A model generated the notes under the pieces. That model did not search any database, had not been told where the DNA came from, and was given only the letters and a program-made list of their open reading frames with translations. Source: Arthrobacter crystallopoietes (GTDB lineage Bacteria; Actinomycetota; Actinomycetes; Actinomycetales; Micrococcaceae). Taken from it: a stretch of 64,000 bases of DNA. The DNA is taken from contig NZ_CP018863.1 in assembly GCF_002849715.1 (NCBI RefSeq), positions 4,216,001-4,280,000 of the forward strand, given 5' to 3'. Within the stretch, counting starts at the first letter, position 1. Each line of letters opens with the position of its first letter. The position numbers and the translations under genes are program-made. Below are positions 1-7,181 of this stretch, piece after piece.

Positions 1-314
1 TTCTTGTACGCGCGGTCCCACAGGCCGCGCATGAAGTTCATGGTGTACTGGTCAAGCGTTTCACGCTCGTAGTAATCGTTCTTGACCAGATAGTCCAGCT
101 TCTCCTCAAGGTCATGGAAGAAGACGGTGTTGTTGTTGACATGCTGGAGGAAGTACTGGTGTGCAGCCTCCCGGTCCGCCTCGAACTGAATCCTGCCGTC
201 GGGACCGTAGAGATTCAGCATGGCGTTGAGCTCGTGGTAGCCCAGGCCCTTGTACGCCTCGGGCAGCTCCGGCTTCGAATCCGCTACTGCCGGGTCTTCA
301 ACTGTCGTTTCCAA
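1..314 (-). CDS. nrdE: Class Ib ribonucleotide reductase alpha subunit NrdE, N-terminal part (truncated by window edge)
   Basis: NrdE is the catalytic subunit that reduces ribonucleoside diphosphates to deoxyribonucleotides with NrdF as radical subunit and NrdH as electron donor. Only about the first 104 residues are present. They carry the family's N-terminal signature, including [12 protein letters not shown], a [19 protein letters not shown] stretch and KLDYLV. The best start is a TTG at 314, preceded by GGAAG on the minus strand, which makes the gene overlap the end of nrdI by about 31 bases. No ATG lies in a suitable place. The nrdH-nrdI-nrdE order confirms the identity. The start codon is the uncertain part. 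Confidence 0.9.
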   Translation of the reverse strand, partial: METTVEDPAVADSKPELPEAYKGLGYHELNAMLNLYGPDGRIQFEADREAAHQYFLQHVNNNTVFFHDLEEKLDYLVKNDYYERETLDQYTMNFMRGLWDRAYK

Positions 315-769
315 AAGTCTTCCAATCCTTGTTTCACACGCTCGACGTCGTCCGACGTGCCCATGAGCTCAAATCTGTAAAGGTGCGGTACATCGCATTT
401 GGCCGCGATCTTGTCTGCGGCCAGGCAGTAGGTAGTACCGAAGTTCGTGTTTCCGGCGCCGATCACGCCCCTAAGCAGCGACCTGTTTCCCTCGTTGCGG
501 AGGAACTTGAGCACTTGCTTGGGAATGGAATTGCGGCCTGATTCCCCACCGTAGGTGGGAACGATCAGAACATATGGTTTCCGGGCATAAATCGTTTCTT
601 CCTGGGTGCGAAGCGGGATTCTTGCCGCTTCCACACCCAGCTTCGTGACAAATCGGTGCGTATTTTCCGATGCCGAAGAAAAGTAGACCAGTGACGCACT
701 GGTCGATGAACCGGGGCCTGCTCCGGAGCCGTGCCTAGTGGCTCCTTCGGCCATCAGCGTAGCTGCCAT
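284..769 (-). CDS. nrdI: NrdI, flavodoxin-like activator of class Ib ribonucleotide reductase
   Basis: NrdI is an FMN protein that supplies the oxidant used to assemble the dimanganese-tyrosyl radical cofactor of NrdF. The 161-residue product shows the flavodoxin-type pattern: a phosphate-binding loop near residues 29-37 (YFSSASENT), a PTYGG loop at 71-75 and the isoalloxazine-side loop GAGNTNFG at 104-111. The ATG start has GGGAGG eight bases upstream. The first 25 residues are low-complexity and not part of the core fold. The gene lies 28 bases after nrdH and its 3' end overlaps nrdE, so the three genes are probably co-transcribed and translationally coupled. Confidence 0.93.
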   Translation of the reverse strand: MAATLMAEGATRHGSGAGPGSSTSASLVYFSSASENTHRFVTKLGVEAARIPLRTQEETIYARKPYVLIVPTYGGESGRNSIPKQVLKFLRNEGNRSLLRGVIGAGNTNFGTTYCLAADKIAAKCDVPHLYRFELMGTSDDVERVKQGLEDFWKRQLKTRQ

Positions 770-797
770 GGAGATTGCCTCCCGACTTTGTTGGAAA

Positions 798-1043
798 TCA
801 GGCCACCGAGGTAGCCGCAGACTGGGCGAGCTCGGCGATCTTGTCCGGACGGAATCCGGACCAGTGGTCCTGCTCGGTGACGACTACAGGAGCCTGCATG
901 TAGCCGAGCGAACGGACGCGCTCCAGTGCAGCCGGATCCTGGGAGAGATCAACGCTCTGGTAGGCGATGCCCTTCTTGTCCAGAGCTCGGTAGGTTGCGT
1001 TGCACTGCACGCATGCTGGCTTCGTGTAAACCGTTACAGTCAT
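798..1043 (-). CDS. nrdH: NrdH-redoxin, glutaredoxin-like electron donor
   Basis: NrdH is a small thiol-disulfide protein that is reduced by thioredoxin reductase and in turn reduces NrdE. The 81-residue product has the redox motif CVQC at 11-14 and the NrdH hallmark WSGFRPDKI starting at residue 61. That hallmark separates NrdH from ordinary glutaredoxins. It is the first gene of the nrdHIE operon. The region upstream carries a double NrdR-type operator, so nucleotide-dependent repression of the whole operon is likely. Confidence 0.95.
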   Translation of the reverse strand: MTVTVYTKPACVQCNATYRALDKKGIAYQSVDLSQDPAALERVRSLGYMQAPVVVTEQDHWSGFRPDKIAELAQSAATSVA

Positions 1044-1154
1044 GGTCCCTCTCCCCTAAAACTTGGTGACTATTAGTCGCTGTCTGTCGGGATTCAAGTT
1101 GGTAGTTCAGGTGTTCCTGAGTCTGTCCCTGCCAGCGGTTTCAATCTACTACAT

Positions 1155-1202
1155 CCACTACATCTAGTGCACGCTTCTGGGGCGAACCCCTAGATGATGT
1201 AT
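1155..1202 (-). promoter_or_regulatory. Pair of NrdR-box-like operators upstream of nrdHIE
   Basis: NrdR represses ribonucleotide reductase genes by binding two 16-bp boxes spaced a whole number of helical turns apart (consensus about ACACWATATATWGTGT). The first site, 1155-1170, holds the near-palindrome CACTACATCTAGTG and matches about 12 of 16 positions. The second, 1187-1202, is weaker at about 10 of 16. The two start 32 bp apart, which fits the usual spacing. They lie 112-159 bases before the nrdH start. The nrdR gene itself is not in the window. Confidence 0.6.
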
Positions 1203-1539
1203 TACAAGTATGTCATTTGTGCGTCCTTCAGTCCACAGGCATTGGGGATAATTCCTGCTCCCGGCCCTTGATTTGGCGCAGTTTTCGCTCCCCCGTCCAC
1301 AAGCTGTGGACAACGATCCCCACAGGTACAAATAGTTCGTGTCGCCGATTCTCCGGGCGTGTCGAATAGCGTCGGCCGTCACCATGGCCAGTGGCCGGTG
1401 GCACAGATGTGCTCGACGGATGTGGCTCCCGCCGCCATTTGCTGCACCCGCCGACACCGCTCTGTAGGTTCAACTGTCCTGCTCCCGCCGGTGCATAAGA
1501 TGCCATTAATACAACATTCGCCAAGCGTGAGGAATTCCG
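1203..1539. other. Intergenic region with a cluster of DnaA-box-like 9-mers
   Basis: This gap between the nrd operon and the LysR gene contains TGTGGACAA at 1305-1313, the exact complement of the actinobacterial DnaA box TTGTCCACA. It also contains CCGTCCACA (1293-1301), TGGGGATAA (1243-1251, one mismatch to TGTGGATAA) and CAGTCCACA (1229-1237). Two of them form the inverted repeat GTCCACA-AGC-TGTGGAC at 1295-1311. No AT-rich unwinding region, dnaA or dnaN is nearby, so it does not look like the replication origin. No gene was recognised here. Confidence 0.45.
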
Positions 1540-2463
1540 ATGGTCAACCCGGTCCATTTGCGCACTCTGCTGGAGGTGACCCGGCGTGGCTCCTTCGCTG
1601 CCGCCGCCGTGCAACTCGGCTATACCGCCTCCGCCGTCTCGCAGCAGATGTCCGCTTTAGAGCGGGAGGCCGGGGTAACCCTTTTTGAACGCTCTGCGCG
1701 CAGCGTCCGCCCGACCGAGACCGCATTCGTCATGGCCCGCCATGCCGCGAAGGTCCTGACCGACATCGATGCGCTGCTGGCGGCAACCTCGCGCACCCAT
1801 GACACCACCGCCCAGGAAGTCCGGCTGGGGATCTTTCCAAGTCTGGCCACGTATGCGTTGCCGAGACTGCTCCGCCTGCCGCAGTGGCCCAATCTGGGCA
1901 TCAATCTGAAAGTTTTCGTGGCGGAACCGGCCCAGACCATCCAAGGCCTGCGCACCGGCGGCGAACTCGATCTGGCCCTGGTGTACCAGGTGGGCCAGGG
2001 CGGACTGGCCTGGCCGCATTCGGTCAACAGGCAATGGCTCGGCGACGATAATTTCCGCGTGGTCCTGCCCGAATCATGGGGGCTGCAGGCCGGCTCCCAG
2101 GTCTCCGCGTCGCAGCTGGCGGAAATGCCCTGGATCATGCATCACCCCGGCACTTCCGATGCCACGGTGATCGAACGGCTCTTCGCCAGCTGCAACCTCC
2201 ACCCACGCGTGGTTGCCTATTGCGACGATTTCAACGCCAGCCTCGAAATGGCAGCCGCCGGATTCGGCGCGGCCCTGGTGCCGGAGCTGGCCATGCAGCA
2301 CATGGACAGCGGTGTGGTGGTACTGGACGTGCCGGAAATCCGCCTGGCCCGGAACATTTTTGCCCTGCTCATCAATGAAAAGCAGAATGCCCAGGTCGGC
2401 CTGTTCATGGAACAGCTCTCCGACATTCTCCGCGGCCTGAGCATCAGCCCGCGGCGCCGCTAA
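1540..2463 (+). CDS. LysR-family transcriptional regulator
   Basis: A 307-residue protein of normal LysR length. An N-terminal winged helix-turn-helix occupies about residues 1-62, with the typical GSFAAAAVQLGYTASAVSQQ recognition region. A periplasmic-binding-protein-like effector domain follows from about residue 90. It probably binds DNA as a tetramer and responds to a small molecule. It is convergent with metE, and the shared terminator between them makes co-regulation by position unlikely. Nothing in the sequence identifies the effector. It could be, but need not be, a MetR-like regulator, and LysR proteins more often control a divergent neighbour, here the nrd side. Confidence 0.88.
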   Translation: MVNPVHLRTLLEVTRRGSFAAAAVQLGYTASAVSQQMSALEREAGVTLFERSARSVRPTETAFVMARHAAKVLTDIDALLAATSRTHDTTAQEVRLGIFPSLATYALPRLLRLPQWPNLGINLKVFVAEPAQTIQGLRTGGELDLALVYQVGQGGLAWPHSVNRQWLGDDNFRVVLPESWGLQAGSQVSASQLAEMPWIMHHPGTSDATVIERLFASCNLHPRVVAYCDDFNASLEMAAAGFGAALVPELAMQHMDSGVVVLDVPEIRLARNIFALLINEKQNAQVGLFMEQLSDILRGLSISPRRR

Positions 2464-2482
2464 GCCACCCCGACGGCCGCGC

Positions 2483-2532
2483 AAAAACGCGATGCCCCGG
2501 CAGGCAGCCGCCGGCCGGGACATCGCGTTTTG
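2483..2532. terminator. Bidirectional terminator between lysR and metE
   Basis: Inverted repeat with arms AAAACGCGATG (2484-2494) and CATCGCGTTTT (2521-2531), extended inside by a CCCGGC/GCCGGG stem. The A and T tracts at the ends serve both strands, as expected between convergent genes. Confidence 0.85.
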
Positions 2533-2548
2533 GGTGGGTTGAAAAGTT

Positions 2549-4888
2549 CTATCCGGCCAGGCTGTCCACAAGTGAGGCGCGCACCGTGCGGGCGGCCTCC
2601 ACAAGATTCTCCAGGGACGCCTTGGTTTCCGGGTAGGCGCGGGTCTTAAGACCGCAGTCCGGGTTGACCCACAGCTGCCGTACCGGCACATGTGCGACGG
2701 CGGCACTCAGCAGTTCCTGGAGCTCCCCTGCCGACGGGATGCGGGGCGAATGGATGTCGTAGATCCCCGGTCCCACGCCTCTGGCAAAGCCGTGCTGCTC
2801 AAGGTCCTGAACTACTTCCATCCGGGAGCGGGCCGCCTCGATGCTTGTCACGTCCGCATCCAAGGCATCGATGGCGTCGATGATCTCACCGAACTCGGAA
2901 TAGCACAGATGCGTATGGATCTGCGTAGCGGCGGCAACGCCGGAGGTAGCGAGTTTGAAGGAGCCGACGGACCAGCGCAGGTAGTCCGCGTGGTCGCGCC
3001 GGCGCAACGGCAGGAGCTCCCGCAACGCCGGCTCATCGACCTGGATGATTTTGGTGCCGGCCTCCTGCAAGTCCGAAATTTCGTCCCGCAATGCCAGCGC
3101 TACCTGGTTGGCGGTCTCCTCCAGCGGCTGGTCGTCCCGCACAAAGGACCAGGCCAGAATGGTCACCGGTCCGGTCAGCATTCCCTTCACCGGCTTCTCG
3201 GTCAGCGACTGCGCGTAGCGCGTCCACGGAACCGTGATGGGTGCCAGCCGGCTGACGTCGCCCCAGAGAATGGACGGACGGGTGCAGCGGCTGCCGTAGG
3301 ACTGGACCCAGCCGTGCACCGTGACGTCGAAGCCGTCCAGGTTCTCGGCAAAATACTGGACCATGTCGTTGCGCTCGGGTTCTCCGTGCACCAGTACGTC
3401 GAGACCCAGTTCCTCCTGCAGTTCGATGACGCGCTTGATCTCCTCCTTCATGAGCTGCTCGTAGGCGGCGTCTTCCAGTTCGCCTTTGAGCGCGCGGGCC
3501 CGGGCCAGCCGGATGTCGCGGGTCTGCGGGAAGGATCCGATGGTGGTCGTTGGCAGTGCGGGCAGCCGCAGAACGTCCTGCTGGGCGGTCCACCGGCTCT
3601 CGAACTCATCGCGGGTGAAGTCGGCCGGAACCAGTCCCCCGGTCCGGGCGCGCACGGCGCTTTGCCGGACGCCCGGAGACTGCCGGCGGGTTTCCAGGAT
3701 GGCTGCCGCGGCCGCCACCTCTGCGGCAATCGCGTCAGGCCTGCCGACCGCCCGGGCCAGGGTGCGGACCTCGTCCACCTTCTGGTCCGCGAAGGCGAGC
3801 CAGCTGCGCAGGACCGGGTCCAGCTGCTGCTCCTGCTCCACATCGTGCGGGACATGGAAGAGCGAGGTCGACGTCGCGACGGCGAGCCCCTCGACGGATT
3901 CCTCCAAACGTCGCAGCTTGGCTGCTGCGGCGGCCAAGTCTGCCTTCCAGATGTTCTGGCCGTCCACCAGGCCCGCGACCAGCACGGTGCTCCCCAGCGC
4001 CTCCAGCTCCGCCGCTGCAGGGACAGTTCCGTTGACCAGGTCCAGATGGAGGGCATCCAGGCCGGAAGCGGCCAGCACGGGCAGCAGCCCGCCCAGCGAG
4101 CCGTAGGACGAGGTCACCAGCAGGCGCGGCCGCTGCGGGGCCTGAAGTTCCGTGGCCAGCGCGATGTAGGCCAACTGGACCGCCGCCGCCAGTTCCCCTT
4201 CGGACAAGTCCTGGTCGGCTACCAGGGCCGGCTCCTCGAGCTGGACCCATTCGACTCCGGCCGCCGCCAGGGCGCGAAGCACCTCGGCGTAGACCGGCAG
4301 CACGTCGGCCAGGCGCGACAGCGGCTCGAAGCCCGCGCCGGCGTCGTTAGCCGCTTTGCTCAGAAGCAGGAAGCTGACCGGCCCCACGAGCACGGGCCGG
4401 GTGGTGAAACCTGCCTGACGTGCCGCCGTGAAGTTCTCCACGATCCAGTCATTGGCGAGGCGGAACACCGTCTCCGGCCCGAGTTCGGGGACCAGGTAGT
4501 GGTAGTTGGTGTCGAACCACTTGGTCATCTCCAGCGGAGCGCGGTCGGCGTCGCCGCGGGCAAGGGTGAAGTAGGCGTCGAGCCCCAGCTTGCCCTCGCC
4601 GTCGAACAGGTCGGCAAAGCGGGACGGCACCGCGCCCAGCGTCACGGCGGTGTCCAGGACCTGGTCATAGTAGGAGAACGACGCCGGGACCGCCGACGCG
4701 TGGGCGTCCAGTCCGAGTTTGGTCAGGTGCGCATAGCTGCGGTGGCGCAGGTCCTGGCAGGTCTGCTCCAGCTCGGTGGCAGTGCTGGCGCCGGACCAGA
4801 AGTTCTCCAGGGCCTTCTTCAGCTCCCGGCGGGGTCCGATTCTGGGGTAGCCAAGGATGGTGGCAGCGGGGAAAGTTTTGTCAGTCAT
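2549..4888 (-). CDS. metE: Cobalamin-independent methionine synthase MetE
   Basis: MetE transfers the methyl group from 5-methyltetrahydropteroyl-tri-L-glutamate to homocysteine, the last step of methionine synthesis. At 779 residues it has the expected two-barrel length. The N-terminal half begins ILGYPRIGPRRELKKALE. The C-terminal catalytic half contains TTTIGSFPQT, the zinc ligands in HTHLCYSEF and the later cysteine in VNPDCGLKTR. The ATG is preceded by AAGGA eight bases upstream. It is the second gene of a leftward metF-metE unit with 78 bases between, so its methyl donor is made by its operon partner. Control most likely comes from the leader in front of metF. Confidence 0.97.
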   Translation of the reverse strand: MTDKTFPAATILGYPRIGPRRELKKALENFWSGASTATELEQTCQDLRHRSYAHLTKLGLDAHASAVPASFSYYDQVLDTAVTLGAVPSRFADLFDGEGKLGLDAYFTLARGDADRAPLEMTKWFDTNYHYLVPELGPETVFRLANDWIVENFTAARQAGFTTRPVLVGPVSFLLLSKAANDAGAGFEPLSRLADVLPVYAEVLRALAAAGVEWVQLEEPALVADQDLSEGELAAAVQLAYIALATELQAPQRPRLLVTSSYGSLGGLLPVLAASGLDALHLDLVNGTVPAAAELEALGSTVLVAGLVDGQNIWKADLAAAAAKLRRLEESVEGLAVATSTSLFHVPHDVEQEQQLDPVLRSWLAFADQKVDEVRTLARAVGRPDAIAAEVAAAAAILETRRQSPGVRQSAVRARTGGLVPADFTRDEFESRWTAQQDVLRLPALPTTTIGSFPQTRDIRLARARALKGELEDAAYEQLMKEEIKRVIELQEELGLDVLVHGEPERNDMVQYFAENLDGFDVTVHGWVQSYGSRCTRPSILWGDVSRLAPITVPWTRYAQSLTEKPVKGMLTGPVTILAWSFVRDDQPLEETANQVALALRDEISDLQEAGTKIIQVDEPALRELLPLRRRDHADYLRWSVGSFKLATSGVAAATQIHTHLCYSEFGEIIDAIDALDADVTSIEAARSRMEVVQDLEQHGFARGVGPGIYDIHSPRIPSAGELQELLSAAVAHVPVRQLWVNPDCGLKTRAYPETKASLENLVEAARTVRASLVDSLAG

Positions 4889-4966
4889 GGGATAAGTCCT
4901 TAAATCTCGTGTAGCGCGAAAGGTGAGTTGCGGCGGTAGCCCTAGGGCGCCGTCGTGCGTGAGGTT

Positions 4967-5917
4967 TTACGCCCGGGCCAGCACCTTGTGGCGAACCGGG
5001 GCAGCCGGTCGGGGCAGCTGCAGTTTCTCCAGCAGCTGGAGGGCGGAGACATGCTCGTTGAAGGTATAGACATGCAGCCCGGGAGCCCCGGCGTCCAAAG
5101 CCGCGTTGGCAAGATCGACGGTGGCCTGGATCCCGATGCGCTGGCGCGTCGAGTCATCACCGGCGCTGGCCAGCCGGTCGCGGACGGCAAGATCCACGTC
5201 GATGCCGGCCAGCTGGGCAAGCCGGTCGAGCCGGCGGACACTGGTCAGCGGCATGATCCCGGGAATGATCGGGATGTGGACTCCCGCCTGCCGTGCACGG
5301 CGCAGCAGCGATGAATAATCGTTGGCGTCAAAGAAGATCTGCGTGATCGCGAAGTCCGCGCCCGAGGACTGCTTGGCCAGCAGCACCTCCACATCGTGCT
5401 CGAAGCTGGGCGATTCGGGATGCCGGCTGGAGTAGGCAGCCACACCGATGGCCACTTTCCCCGCGGCCAGGTGGGCTGTCCGCTGGCGTTCAATCCGCCG
5501 GATCAGTTCGACCAGCTGCTGCGCGTACCGCAGTTCTCCCGAGGGTCTGCCCGAGCTGCCGGCCGGGGCATCGCCGCGCAGCGCCAGGATACCCCTGACT
5601 CCCCTGCCGATGATCGCCTCGATGGTCCGGGCAAGCTCCACACCGCTGCTCCCGACACAGGTCAGGTGGGCCAGCGGCCGCAGCCGGGTCTCGTTCTGCA
5701 GCCGTTCGAGCAGCTCCAGGGCCGTTCCCTGGTTGGAGCCTCCGGCACCGTAGGTAACCGAAACATAGTCCGGTGCAGTGCTTTCAAGTTCGCGGATGGT
5801 CCGCCAGAGGGTCTCCTCTGCCTGCGCATTCCTGGGCGGGAAGAGCTCGTAGGACAGGGCGGGATGGTTGGTGATTTCCGCATCGATGTATGGAAGCGTT
5901 GGGGTTGGCGGTGACAT
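4967..5917 (-). CDS. metF: 5,10-methylenetetrahydrofolate reductase MetF
   Basis: MetF reduces 5,10-methylene-THF to 5-methyl-THF with FAD and feeds MetE. The reading frame continues upstream, but the ATG at 5917 is chosen because AAGGA lies just before it and the protein then begins close to the conserved LSYELFPPRN motif. The 316-residue length fits bacterial MetF. Other family features are SVTYGAGGSN, HLTCVG, GILALRGD and the late ITQIFFDANDY and PIIPGIMPL segments. It is the first gene of the metF-metE operon, behind a structured 5' leader. Confidence 0.96.
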   Translation of the reverse strand: MSPPTPTLPYIDAEITNHPALSYELFPPRNAQAEETLWRTIRELESTAPDYVSVTYGAGGSNQGTALELLERLQNETRLRPLAHLTCVGSSGVELARTIEAIIGRGVRGILALRGDAPAGSSGRPSGELRYAQQLVELIRRIERQRTAHLAAGKVAIGVAAYSSRHPESPSFEHDVEVLLAKQSSGADFAITQIFFDANDYSSLLRRARQAGVHIPIIPGIMPLTSVRRLDRLAQLAGIDVDLAVRDRLASAGDDSTRQRIGIQATVDLANAALDAGAPGLHVYTFNEHVSALQLLEKLQLPRPAAPVRHKVLARA

Positions 5918-6140
5918 TTGTATCCTTACGGTGAGGTCACGCGGCTGCAGAGAAGCCAGGGCGGAAGAACCGCCGGAGGCAACGCAGCACACGTGATTGT
6001 TCGGAAAGGAGCTCAGGAGCCGGCCTGCGTTGCATGCGGCCGCACGCAACGGGGACTCCTGTGCCAAATGTCAGACCCACACCCGGGGCACCCACACCCT
6101 CATTGAGAGGGTCGCTGACCTGTTACGGAAGTAACTTGTC
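5918..6140 (-). promoter_or_regulatory. Structured metF leader, candidate S-box/SAM-IV-like riboswitch
   Basis: Reading the minus strand, a small hairpin GTTAC-TTCC-GTAAC (6122-6135) is followed by a GTCAG/CTGAC stem enclosing ACCCTC-TCAAT-GAGGGT and then GGTGCCCCGGGTG. That last string is reminiscent of the P3/J3-4 core of SAM-IV riboswitches. Downstream, a hairpin spans 6014-6061 (CAGGAG with CTCCTG, inner GTTGC with GCAAC). Its 3' arm GCAACGCAG (6025-6033) is also perfectly complementary to CTGCGTTGC at 5979-5987. The two pairings exclude each other, as in an expression platform. The kink-turn P2 arm of classic S-boxes is not evident, so the ligand assignment is tentative. Confidence 0.4.
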
Positions 6141-6309
6141 CAGAACTCTACGCACGGGCAGCAGAGCCGACAAGCAAAGGACCGATGGTGACGGCACGTT
6201 TCCGTTCTTGACGGGGCCCGCGGCATATGTGACGGGCGGAGCGTCATGCCAGAGGAAATGTGACGCGCAGAGAAAGGGCCGATAGCCCGATGACGATTGC
6301 AGGGAAAAG

Positions 6310-6341
6310 AAAAGAGCCGCTCAATCTGAGCGGCTCTTTTC
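6310..6341 (-). terminator. Terminator downstream of tRNA-Ala
   Basis: Perfect stem with arms AAAGAGCCGCTCA and TGAGCGGCTCTTT around a short AATC-type loop, followed on the minus strand by a T-rich run. It ends the tRNA-Ala transcript and also separates it from the metF leader. Confidence 0.9.
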
Positions 6342-6346
6342 ATCGG

Positions 6347-6419
6347 TGGAGCTGAGGGGACTCGAACCCCTGACCCCCTGCATGCCATGCAGGTGCGCTA
6401 CCAGCTGCGCCACAGCCCC
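6347..6419 (-). tRNA. tRNA-Ala (anticodon GGC)
   Basis: Cloverleaf of 73 bases without an encoded CCA. The acceptor arms are GGGGCTG and CAGCTCC. The anticodon stem CCTGC/GCAGG encloses the loop ATGGCAT, giving anticodon GGC. The T arm contains GGTTCGAGTCC. Confidence 0.95.
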
Positions 6420-6759
6420 GTTTCCGGTTTCTACCGTCTTGCCCTGCCCGGTTCGTTTCCTCCCCGTGCCGCAGCAACTTGAATATTCTATGCAGAGGAT
6501 CCATCAGATTCCAAATCGAGCCCGCCCCGGCCCCAATTCCAGCAAAACCGCGCCATTCCGCGGCTTTCGGCTCGGATCTACGAGGTGATCGCTGCCGGCA
6601 AGGTCTGAGTTTGATCTAAATCACATCGCTGTTATTCGCCGGGCCGCAGTCACGGGCGGCATTTCCCACTGTACGGGCGTGCAAATGCAAAAATCCCCGG
6701 ACGGCCGATAACGGTATCCGGGGATCATCTCAAAGCTTGAAGCTTCGGGCGTTACTCAA
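6420..6759. promoter_or_regulatory. Gene-free region with a CRP-like palindrome
   Basis: This 340-base gap holds the tRNA-Ala promoter side and the rsfS terminator but no convincing gene. Within it, TTTGATCTAAATCACA (6610-6625) matches the CRP/GlxR-type consensus TGTGA-N6-TCACA at 9 of 10 fixed positions. It also resembles an FNR site (TTGAT-N4-ATCAA). It lies about 190 bases before the tRNA-Ala gene and no other gene start faces it, so its function is unclear. Confidence 0.3.
6688..6725 (-). terminator. Terminator after rsfS
   Basis: On the minus strand the stem ATCCCCGGA / TCCGGGGAT (arms 6717-6725 and 6693-6701) is followed directly by TTTTTGC. This is a standard rho-independent terminator for the leftward operon ending in rsfS. 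Confidence 0.85.
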
Positions 6760-7149
6760 TCACTCGCCGTCGGACGCTGTTGCCGGGGCTTCGTCGAGCT
6801 GCAGGTCAATCTGCGGGCAGTCCTTCCACAGGCGCTCCAAGGCGTAGAAGACCCTGTCTTCCTCGTGCTGGACGTGGATGACAACCGTGGCGTAATCGAG
6901 CAGCACCCAGCGTCCTTCGGACCGGCCTTCGCGGCGGACCGGTTTCAGATCATGCTTGTGTAGCTCTTCTTCGATGCCGTCAACAATCGCGTTGACCTGG
7001 CGCTCGTTGGAGGCGGAAGCAATCACAAAAACGTCAGTGATGGCCAGGCGCTCGCTGACGTCGAGGGCGATGATGTCCTGGCCGATTTTGTCGGAGGCAG
7101 CCTTGGCAGCCATCCGCGCAATGGAAATCGAATCTTCTGAGGCTGCCAT
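6760..7149 (-). CDS. rsfS: Ribosomal silencing factor RsfS
   Basis: RsfS binds ribosomal protein L14 on the large subunit and blocks subunit joining when nutrients are scarce. The 129-residue product covers the family fold, with the conserved ALDVSERLAITDVFVIASASNERQV stretch split over residues 28-52 and the GRWVLLDYATVVIHV segment near 80-94. The gene follows the nadD region, the usual neighbourhood in actinobacteria. An acidic tail ends the protein. It is the last gene before a strong terminator. Confidence 0.95.
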   Translation of the reverse strand: MAASEDSISIARMAAKAASDKIGQDIIALDVSERLAITDVFVIASASNERQVNAIVDGIEEELHKHDLKPVRREGRSEGRWVLLDYATVVIHVQHEEDRVFYALERLWKDCPQIDLQLDEAPATASDGE

Positions 7150-7181
7150 AGGGCTCCTTATTTGGTTAGGTACTGGTGGAA

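Noticed and set aside
1229..1313. DnaA-box cluster read as the replication origin
   Set aside because: There are only about four boxes, no AT-rich unwinding element, and no dnaA, dnaN or gyr genes nearby.
1359..1688. Possible small + strand gene ahead of the LysR regulator
   Set aside because: It overlaps the LysR start in another frame, has no ribosome-binding site, and the product is low-complexity.
2690..4903. Long open frame on the + strand opposite metE (over 700 codons)
   Set aside because: It mirrors metE codon structure in a GC-rich genome and its translation is His/Arg/Gly-rich with no domain. It is an antisense artefact.
6001..6061. Short leader peptide in the metF leader (GTG or ATG start after AGGAG)
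   Set aside because: Short frames of about 10 and 32 codons exist but show no run of Met or Cys codons typical of attenuation peptides, and the spacing to AGGAG is too long.
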